Assembly: GCA_004369085.1 (NCBI GenBank)
Contig: ML210562.1
Location: 1-15,407 of the forward strand
Length of the DNA stretch: 15,407 bases
Origin: Coprinopsis marcescibilis
Lineage: Eukaryota > Basidiomycota > Agaricomycetes > Agaricales > Psathyrellaceae
Direction: 5' to 3'
A program made the translations under genes and the position numbers. This document shows positions 1-8,132 of the stretch, piece after piece. Numbering within the stretch: position 1 is the first letter of the stretch; every line of letters starts with the position of its first letter. A model generated the notes under the pieces. The model made no database searches. It was not told the DNA's origin and saw nothing but the letters and a program-made list of their open reading frames with translations.

Positions 1-26
1 GTCATATCCTCGTGTCCGTTATCTCT

Positions 27-745
27 CTAATAATATCCCCAAGCTCCGGTTTGACAGTTAGGGGTATCAATAGACTCGTTATCAAACATACCAAACTTCC
101 GAAAGTATTCCATCTGTATTTCCAAATAATCTTCATCCGTGAGTTCCCGTTCTTTGTCATGTTCCACCGTTGGAAGCGGTGTAACAGAGGTGGCCTCACT
201 GAGCTCAGACCACCTGAGCAATACGACCTACCAAAACTTCTTCTTCTCAATACACTTTCAAATATACCAGCATGATCATCAGTACAAAACCAGATTTTAG
301 ATCTCTTTCATTGCACAACACTCGCTGGCGATGGGAACAGACCTTTGGTTCACCTCCAAGTTGTTTCAAGATCTTGGTTGTCTCATGGAGGTCATGTGCA
401 GCTCTGGGTAATACTGCAAAGATGTGAAGTTGATCTAGCATAAATCGCAATGCTCTTGGTAGGCCCTTGGCTGGTCAATGCGGGGATTTAGATACCACAG
501 CATTGTGAAGAGATCGCCCCAATGTCTCCGCCCTGGTACAAGATCGCACAATGGCCGCACCGGCTATTTGATGCTCGAATCTCCAGTATGAATTTTGTAC
601 TTTGGATTATCCGACCTCTTCCTCTTGGCTTAGTATCTCGGACTTGTGGGAGGATCTGTATGAGGTGAGGTAGGGAAACTGATACGTAAATGTGTCTGTA
701 TTCGCGTAGCCGTCTGATCATTATATTCATGTATTGAAACAACAT
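27..745 (-). other. Unrecognised coding-like fragments, possibly exons of one gene
   Basis: Three consecutive minus-strand open stretches (about 488-745, 247-450 and 27-221) have protein-like composition. The last is acidic and hydrophilic (contains ERELTDEDYLEIQMEYFRKF). A plausible splice acceptor (TTGCTCAG) sits at about 214-221, and a GTATGT donor followed by CCTAAC and TTATTAG lies at about 27-91. I could not chain the pieces into one splice-consistent model: the obvious joins meet stop codons. I recognise no family. It could be the 3' part of a fungal gene running off the left edge, or a decayed gene. Confidence is low. Confidence 0.22.
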
Positions 746-1432
746 TTACATATTTGTTATGCCTATGCCTGATAGAGCACTGGCCAAAGATTTGCCAGAC
801 CTTGAGTGCTTGCAGCGGTACTCAGCGTTCCAGCAAACCCTTGGCGGTTTGTATGCGGCACCTTGTGCCGCTGCGATTATGGGAGATCACAGCACGGGAA
901 TAGGTCGTTCATCATCGCCGCAAGCTTGCAAACATTTGGCGCGACCGTCTGCGGTGAAGAAGGTTGCTTTAAGATCTAGTTTCTGGTTTTTTACTGATGA
1001 TCTTCTCCAAAAACTGTTGTGGCATACATCAACCAGCGCCAGCCTCACCCTCCGCTACGTTGCTCAATACGACAGCATCGACACGAACGGCTTACCGTTG
1101 GCGGTGACGGTGGACAGCATCTGGACGAGTGACATCACAGATCATTTTGTCAACCAGCTTTGCGGGCGTAGGTCTTTATTGATGCGGTCTTTGTCGGGAG
1201 CATCCACCGAGCTCTAAGTGCCATTTTTATCCGTGATAGTCTCAGACAACTGCAGTGCTGTCGTCTTTGACAGCATCCGCCAGGCCATACAAGGTGCTCA
1301 CCCTTTGCCACACTTTCTGCTACGTCGCAGACCCGGACATAAACAACAACTGACAATAGTGACCTTGCATCGCCACTTATCTGCACTACGCTATCCGACT
1401 GTAAGCTACTGAGTTGGCCTGTATCTACCACT
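746..1432. other. No supported gene; probable intergenic DNA
   Basis: This stretch lies 3' of the membrane-protein gene that ends at 1433. A 152-codon plus-strand open frame (759-1217) exists but has no recognisable domain, no clear splice signals and no resemblance to a known fungal protein. I see no tRNA, rRNA or obvious repeat here. Part of it is probably the 3' untranslated and downstream region of the minus-strand gene. Confidence 0.4.
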
Positions 1433-2456
1433 TTAACTCCCCTGTTGAGCCCAGCAGTTCGCCGACGCATCCCGAGTTCCAGGGTTCTCCTCTGTCCCCT
1501 TCGACTCTGCGCTGTCCTAAGGGTAAGGTCTCAGAAAGTCCTTCCTCGAGTTTCATAAGGACTACTCACCAGTACATCGGTCGAAGTCCGTGTAACCCCA
1601 CGATTCTCCGTTTTTTGAGTGAATGTATTCATGATGAGGTCAGAGACATGGAATGATCTATCCATGTCCTCGCGGAGTCCCTCCCGAGCAGTCAGCCTGA
1701 TGGAAGAGTGTGAGCCTTTTGCACCACGTCATACTCGAGCTGACACTCACATACTGATCACAGATATTATATAGACTAGAAGGTCAGGTTAGAACAAGAA
1801 CGTGAAATTATAGAGCTGAGTTTACCATGTGTGTTGGATACGAAGGGGATGAGGCTGGTAAATCGAAGCGAACGCTGAGCTCAATGGTGCAGAACAAGTG
1901 CCGAGAAAACGCACAAGTAAAAAGTACCGGATGCGAAGTCGTACTATTCGGAAAGTCAGCAAGACCAAGTGATGGGATTGCATGCAATGCTTACCAGGAA
2001 GATACTTAGGAGGGCGAAGACGCTTCCCAAAGTATTAGGTACGTATCTTCATCTTCAACTATTGGGGACTGCACGCACCTGGTAACGATGCCACGATTAA
2101 TCGCGTAGATGACTAGCTTCTCGAGAAGGGTCTTGGTTCTGCGGGCCTCGACTCATCATCGCTGATACTGCACCTCTGACCGAAACGACGCACCTGCGAG
2201 TAGCGTTCACCTTAGTGGAGCGAAGGATCACCACCAGTGCAATGGTAATGAGGATGTCACAGGCAGCGGTGGCTGTACCATTGATGTACATTGACCTCTG
2301 TGCGTAGAACTCAGTGAGGATACTCTCAGTGTAGAGCAGGCATATCGCACGATGGTCAACGACACCCGCTCATACATCACGGGGTAACTCTTAGACATAT
2401 CCCTAACATACGGATAAGCTGGGAAGAGAGCTGTTCGTGGTCTTGCTGAACTCACA
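1433..2456 (-). pseudogene. 3' half of DUF6534-like seven-helix membrane protein gene, cut off by a transposon
   Basis: This is the downstream half of the gene whose 5' half is at 11851-12824. Deduced minus-strand exons, in order: 2412-2456, 2194-2324, 2079-2138, 1995-2022, 1915-1943, 1826-1854, 1751-1775, 1570-1696, 1433-1516. Phases agree throughout. Introns are 50-60 nt apart from one of 87 nt (2325-2411), the least certain. The exons encode predicted helices 5-7: a segment with INGTATAACDILITIALVV, one with LVIYAINRGIVTSVFALLS, and one ending in YIISVISMLTAREGLRED. The last matches the 'NSLLATLNSR'-like motif closing helix 7 in the fungal DUF6534 family, and a hydrophilic tail follows. 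If the intron at 1517-1569 is not spliced, the protein stops at 1531-1533 instead. The molecular function of the family is not established; a membrane receptor-like role is only a guess. With the element in place this half has no start codon of its own. Confidence 0.72.
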
Positions 2457-2459
2457 CAT
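2457..2459 (+). repeat. Candidate 3-bp target-site duplication, left copy (CAT)
   Basis: CAT at 2457-2459 is repeated directly at 11851-11853, immediately outside the right inverted repeat. Removing one copy together with the element gives an in-frame join of the host exon. A 2-bp duplication (CA) would instead put a stop codon in the host frame. The ends could also be defined with no duplication, so this call is tentative. Confidence 0.4.
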
Positions 2460-2480
2460 CGTAGAAAAACCTGGGTATAG
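2457..2480 (+). repeat. Left terminal inverted repeat
   Basis: The sequence begins CATCGTAGAAAAACCTGGG. It matches the reverse complement of 11827-11850 at 21 of 24 positions, including TAGAAAAA and GGGTATAG. Weaker similarity continues inward for about 20 nt (left CCAACTAACTA, right CCAATAACTACC). The ends do not start with CACTA. The first three bases (CAT) may instead belong to a target-site duplication. Confidence 0.8.
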
Positions 2481-2561
2481 GTGTTCCCCAACTAACTAGG
2501 TATAGATATGTTTTAAGGGACCTAATGGGTGCCCAATAAGTCTAAGTATGTCTGAACTACG

Positions 2562-2790
2562 GTTAATAGCCCGCAGTATACATGGCCCAGCTCTATGTCC
2601 GGGCAATGCCTGATGTCTATACATGCACACAGTCGACACTTCTTTTCAGGCATTGCTTAGACGTGACATAGACCGGCAAACGCCGAATACCGAAAGCCGG
2701 ACCTAGCATGAGTCAGTAAGTGGCCATAGACCTATGCTAAACCTATGATCACGTACCGACTCATGCTAGACCTACGACCGCATACTACCA
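2562..2790. repeat. Left subterminal repeat region
   Basis: This region has short inverted and direct motifs related to CCTATG and CTAGCATG. CTAGCATGAGTC at 2703-2714 is repeated exactly in inverted orientation at 2758-2769, flanking CCATAGACCTATG (2724-2736). Blocks GTTAATAG (2562-2569), GGGCAAT (2601-2607) and TTGCTTAG (2653-2660) recur in the same order, inverted, near the right end (11665-11672, 11634-11640, 11607-11614). Such repeats are typical binding sites for the cognate transposase; that role is inferred. Confidence 0.6.
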
Positions 2791-2851
2791 AGGCTGCCTT
2801 AGCCTCAACGACGCCAAACAGATAATCAGTACGTAAGTCAGTTTCACTTGA

Positions 2852-2889
2852 GCGCTGAGCCCTCGGATATCTCCGAGGATTAACAGCGC
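2852..2889. repeat. Perfect-stem hairpin inside the left end of the transposon
   Basis: CCTCGGA (2861-2867), loop TATC and TCCGAGG (2872-2878) form a perfect 7-bp stem. Outside it, GCGCTG (2852-2857) pairs with CAGCGC (2884-2889), giving an interrupted 13-bp stem. Its role is unknown; it could be a structural site in DNA or an RNA hairpin. Confidence 0.5.
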
Positions 2890-3420
2890 GGCGTCGCCAC
2901 ACCAATTCGTCGCCACCCTGCATTCCACAGTCACCACCTCTCTTACATGTCCCCTCGGGCCTCGCCTGCTTCCGTCTTGTCCTGTTGTCGGCGCGTCCTG
3001 CTGTGTATAACGCGGGATCTCCTGGCCCAGGACTTGCAGGCTGGAAGCATGGGTGCGAAGACATGATTGACATTCTATCGATATGTGTGGTGCGCTGGCA
3101 CCTGTTTGAGCGGCGATCGCTATGTTTTGGCTGCCCCGCCCATGTCCCACACTCAAATAATGTCTAGGATAATGATGGTATGTCTAAAACATTGTTTACT
3201 CTCAGTGATGCAGCTGAATCTTTCTCGATTTCGAAAGGAAAGAGATTTAGCGACGTCATAATGCTGTGGGCATTTATGCTTCGTCGGCAACCTGTTTTTA
3301 GGCCTTACCAGTGCCATGTACATCGCCGGTCTTCAATGGTCACAGAGACGATTAAGGGTAGGGGTAGGGTGATACGGTGTGAGCATTAAGGTAAATACAC
3401 AAGTCTTATGAACGGCACAA
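2890..3420. other. Noncoding left arm of the transposon, 3' of the transposase
   Basis: I see no supported gene here. Minus-strand open frames of 113-123 codons overlap 2732-3156, but they lack a recognisable domain and splice-supported partners. The stretch next to 3421 is probably the transposase 3' untranslated region. Confidence 0.5.
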
Positions 3421-6400
3421 CTACAGCTCATCAAAGCCCAAGGGCGCAAAACCCTCGACGTCGATATTCTCAAAGTTTTCGCCATCCCATTCCTCGTCCA
3501 ACCAGTAATCATCATCTCCATCCTCGGCATTTCCACCCTCTTCTTGGTGTTCTTCATCGTCGCCACCATCCTGCGCTTCGCCGTCTTCAATATCCCATGC
3601 CCCAGAACTTTCTTCACCTTCTTCGCTGCCATCGCTGTCACCGCTGTCACTGGCACTATCATATTCATCGGCAGGTTTCCGGCCCCTTCGCTCTTCTTTG
3701 CTCTGCAGCTCCTCTGCAGTCGCTACATGGATGAGTGGCTCCAGATTGGGCTCCCGACCTTCTTTGAACGCATCCAGGAACTCAACGTCAACCTCGTCTC
3801 TGTCGCCCAGGAAGAAATCAGCAGCCTCTCTTGTGGAGGTGTGGCCAACACCGCCGCCCCGAAAGCGCATAAATAAATCACGGTGGCTAAACCTTTTGAA
3901 GTGTTAGCTGTGGTTCACCGTTTATAGATATAGTGAGCGTACCAGCCAATGTAATAATAATTCCAATCCTTATCTTCGTCGCGCATTGGCCGAACTGATG
4001 TTGGTCCTAGTCCATTGCCTGACTTATTCCCAGTGAAATCTGGAATGAGGTGGATGCCCCGAATTATCTCGGATGGATCCAAGAAGCCAAACGGTGGTGA
4101 GTCGTCCAGTATCGGGTCGACGAATCCAATGCGGGGTAGGCGCTTTGCCTTCCAGCCAAACTGAGGAGTATCTGGGTCTGACTTTGGTCCAAACCAGCGT
4201 ACCCATACCACCTCGAACTCGTGAGGCTGCTGCTGCCTGTATGTGCCACCCATGTACAGCGCAGATAGATGAAACACACCAACAATCCGGGCATACCAGT
4301 ATGGATGGCCTGTCGGGGTATCATCGTGTGCAAGCAGCATGATGTCGGCTTGTGTTCTGGGATTAAATGATTCCTGGTCACGGCGTCGATCATATGTTGT
4401 GTGGTTGACTCGGAGGATAGCATGTCGGTAGATGGTATTTCCCACAATCACAACTTTCATCAGTTCATCGTCTGGTACACCTTCCTCATCTCCTGCATAT
4501 GGTATTTCGAGAAGTCGAGATCGAAGGTGAGCCTGCAGCTTTGGAAGAAAATTCTATGATCGTCTCTTTAGTATTGACACATTAAATCAAGCTTTTTGAA
4601 ATACATACCTCGAATGCCGGATCATTTGCGTTTTCTTGAAGCCAAGATCTGAGTTCGAGACGGTTGTGCTTTGTCGTTTCCTTTGACATTGAGTGGTGAT
4701 CGCTAGGACTCGATCTGGGTGGGGTTTCAGACACGAACCGGGGAAATAAGGCACCGTTGAGCGAGGGTTGTCCGTTTTTGGCAGCCATTTTCCGGGCCGT
4801 TGCAACCTGGTACATCACCCGCTCACGGCGTTGCTGCCTAGCAATCCCTTGAACGTACACTTGGGCACCTTTGGCAGCACGGACATAGTGACGCTTGGGA
4901 CGGCGGTGTTCCGCCTCACCCTGGTATGAGATTTGACTAAGCTGTTGAACACATTTCACATTTTGCATCGGAGATACTCACATGCTGTGTCGTCCAGTTG
5001 TCGGTTGTTCCACATTCCCGGATAAACTTGACATAATGACCCAGTGAATGTACCTTGTAGGTTAGAAGGTTGAAATGTCGCTCTTTTGCACTGATGCGAG
5101 GTTCGCCAGGTGTGGTGAATTGTTCGCCATCATTCATTGGTTCGGAGGAAGATACCGCCGATTTCTTCTGCTTTGAAGCTTTAGCCCGTGCACGACGTTC
5201 AACTTCAGAAGGCAAATCCTGTGTCTTGAAGGACTTGAGGGTGACGTCTGCAAACTCCCGTAGCATCCGACCCAAACGGGTAGTCGAAGCATCAAGTTCG
5301 GTTAGGAGCACATCCGAAAGGTGGCGTAGCTTGGCCAATGCATGCCATGTTGCCAACTCGAACAAAAGGAGCTCTATCAGACGGTCATAGGGTTCACCAA
5401 ATAGTCCCTGAAATACAGCAATTGCAATCTCAGGGTATTTTAGTACAAAAGTTGCATATGTTTTCTCAATATACACACCTGCAAGAAATCCTCGTAGTCT
5501 CTGGCAGCCAATCTTTTCATATCCGATGGGTTGGTGTAGATACGCCGGATAGTGTCCCTCCCAAATGGTGGAACACTTCGGAACCTTCAGGTGTGTGAGC
5601 AGTTTACCTGTTAATTGTTATATAGAAAACAAACCTTTCATTGAGGATCTGTAGCTTTCTCTGGGCCTCGTGTCCAAACGAGCGTATAATCCTGATCAAA
5701 TGGAAGAAGACTGCCTTCCAAACCCCGATCTCAAACTCATGAAGTAGGTCTGGGGCGAATAGACTGTACACGTTGAGCCCAGCAGGACCAAGTTGAAGCG
5801 AAAATGCGCTCTGTACATGTCCAAAAAAATCAGAACACCCCAGTCTCCCGACCAAGGAGAGAAACGTACACGGGTTGGTGTTAATGATTTTGGACCAAGA
5901 ATATCGCGGTTGAGCTCCTTGTTGGTTAGGGCACGTCCCTCAATATAAACCTTTGTTCTAGCTAGATCAATAGTCTCCCGGGTGTCGACATCGTCTTCCC
6001 GTTTGAAGAGTTCACGGTACGATCTATCATTTCCTGTGCCCAGTTCTGGTGCTTTAGATCGGGGGACCAAGCACTGCGGACAGAGGCATGTTGTCAAATA
6101 CTTGATACATGCGTGCAGGACTCTGAAGTAGGATTGTTAGCTTGGCCTCACTGCGACTGATAAAGAAGACAAACTTTTCTGGGTAATCGCCAGAATATGT
6201 TATGAAGCGCGGAAAGCCCTGCCGAGTAATATCATCCCAGAATTTGATTGGAACTCCTTCCCTATATGCGGCACGAAAATTGGAATCCAACAAGAGCCTC
6301 CATATCGCATTGACAAGTTCTCGCCGAACATGCCTCTTAGTATCTTCAGTCGGTAAAGTACCCATCTCCTTCAGGTACCAATCGGAAAATGTATCTGGGA

Positions 6401-7847
6401 GCTAATCAAAATGATAAGTCAACAGAAGGATATGACTTTGACCGTAAAATATCTCACTGGGGGAATATAGGCAACATGGTGTGCAGAGTGGGTTGAGGGC
6501 TTTCCTCTGGTGTGCTTGGAGAGATTTCCGAAATAGATGTAGATTGGCCAGAGCTTCGCAGAACCAAATTGCGTGAGATGGGTTTCGTCCGACCACGCCA
6601 TGAGTGAGATAACGAAAGGCTCCAGTTGACAGCCCTGTGCTGTTGCTAGCTGGACCACTGCCCTATGCTCCTTGATCCATCTATCGCCAGAGTACATTTC
6701 ATCGTACAAGCGCTGGGCGTTGGAGTTTGGTGACGGCTGCCAATAACTTTCATAGGGGGATGTATGAAAGTACTCGGATGCAGGCTCTGCAAACGCCGAC
6801 CTGATCACATCCATCAGATTTCGGTGGTACACCTTGTCAATTGTAAATTCTGGCACATCGTCTAGAGTTCGGGAGCCATGACGTGGTACAGGAACAGGAA
6901 TCTTGATGCTCCCGGATATCCAGTGGTCTTGGACAGCAAAGTAGGACATTGGGTCACTGTCGACGTTGTCAAGAGCCGAGAAAACACTGTGCATGCTGAC
7001 AGTGTCAAAATCATGCGAAGAAAAGGTTGGGTTTCGGAGTACATGTGTGACCAGACTTTCAAGAACATCCCGAGAGAAGGCTGCGGTGTTCATCGAATGA
7101 TACCAAACCATCAAGGTTTCGACAGATGAATTGGGAAAAAGAGTGGTAGGGCGGGTAATTTTCTCGTGTGATTTGGGCTGGAAGGACCGTAAAGTCGGTG
7201 AGTCGGTAACCATATCAATGGTTTCGAGATGGTCAGGGGAGTAAGTTGGACGTCCGAAAGGATAAATGCGATAGATCCCGAATGGATTTGTACATGTACG
7301 GTATGGGACAGAATCCAATGTATAGCCTTGGGCTGGTGCAAGAGGATCATCGACCATGAAATGCATGTCAGGCCTGTCGGTGTAATAGTGTAACGGCCTG
7401 TCTCGTCGGCCTAGTGGCTGGCTCAGCTGCTAATATAAATGTGTTAGCAAGCGGTTTAAGTGCTTAAGTTTGACCATCTACCATCTCCTCAGCACCACCG
7501 GATTGCACAACCTCATCGACGTCCATATCATCATCATTATCATGGAGAATTGTGGGATAAGGGATGTACAGACGCTCAGGACTTGCGAACCGCACACGCT
7601 TCCAGGGCGGGCTCCCAGAATCAGACCTGCCCATATGCTCAAGACCGCTGGCTGGAGCTGGGGATGCTGTAGGCCGTACAGAAGGGCCAGCTCTCGATTC
7701 ATCGTCTGATAAGATGGTCTCAGTGAGACCTAAAGATGCTGGTGGTGGATCCCAAGGTGGTCCCTGCTGGAAACGTGGACACTGCCATTGGTGACGTCTC
7801 AGAGCTCGATGCCTTTGGTAGCAGCCAAGGCAGTATGACTCGGGCAT
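3421..7847 (-). CDS. Plavaka-type transposase, ten exons, apparently intact (about 1305 aa)
   Basis: Predicted to bind the element ends in the nucleus and catalyse transposition. Deduced exons: 7482-7847, 6458-7426, 6175-6401, 5870-6122, 5635-5810, 5479-5584, 4982-5428, 4609-4920, 3943-4532, 3421-3892. The nine introns are 50-76 nt, several with CTAAC branch sites, and every join keeps frame. The start ATG at 7845-7847 precedes a C2HC zinc-finger-like CLGCYQRHRALRRHQWQC (aa 6-23). A disordered linker follows, then the core with WSDETHLTQFG (D about 402), GDYPEK, CLCPQC (533-538), PDLLHEFEIGVWKA (D about 626), GEAEHRRPKRH (about 849), LRVNHTTYDRRRDQ and RFRGGGVGHTSTREA, ending in an acidic tail. 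These blocks match the family of basidiomycete proteins usually labelled Plavaka transposase (RNase H-like fold). Assigning particular acidic residues as catalytic is inference. The acceptor before exon 9 may be 4533 or 4539; both keep frame. No stop or frameshift was seen. Two acceptors (AAG at 5585, GAG at 5429) are weaker than the rest. Confidence 0.88.
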
Positions 7848-8132
7848 CTGTATAAGCAGTGGGAAGAGAAAGTTTGCCACCTAATCCGTTGATATTGCAA
7901 TTTCTATTGAACCTCGGTCTGTATAAACCCACGGAAGGATGAATCAGCAGCAGATAATGAGCATGCGAACTCGGAAAGATTGGAGCACTGGACTCTGTTG
8001 TCTTAAGTTGTGAATTGTTTGATTCCAAAGAGATTGCCAACGCAACGCGTCGTCACAAGTCGCGTCTGAGTTCTGTTTGATACTACGCGACTTGATTCCT
8101 TCCCCCCACCATCTTTCTTCTCCCTGTACCCG
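7848..8132. promoter_or_regulatory. Shared divergent promoter region of the two transposon genes
   Basis: 285 bp separate the two start codons, which face away from each other. The plus-strand side has a pyrimidine-rich tract (CCCCCCACCATCTTTCTTCT, about 8102-8121) shortly before the ATG at 8133, as is common upstream of fungal start codons. No clear TATA box was identified. Joint control of the two genes is inferred from the arrangement. Confidence 0.5.

Noticed and set aside
759..1217. Plus-strand open frame of 152 codons
   Set aside because: No recognisable domain, no splice partners, and composition unlike the identified genes; probably chance in intergenic DNA.
2732..3156. Minus-strand open frames of 113-123 codons in the left arm
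   Set aside because: They overlap each other in different frames, show no family signal, and lie in the transposon's noncoding arm.
3544..3876. Hydrophobic plus-strand open frame opposite the acidic tail of the transposase
   Set aside because: It is the antisense shadow of an acidic coding region; no independent support.
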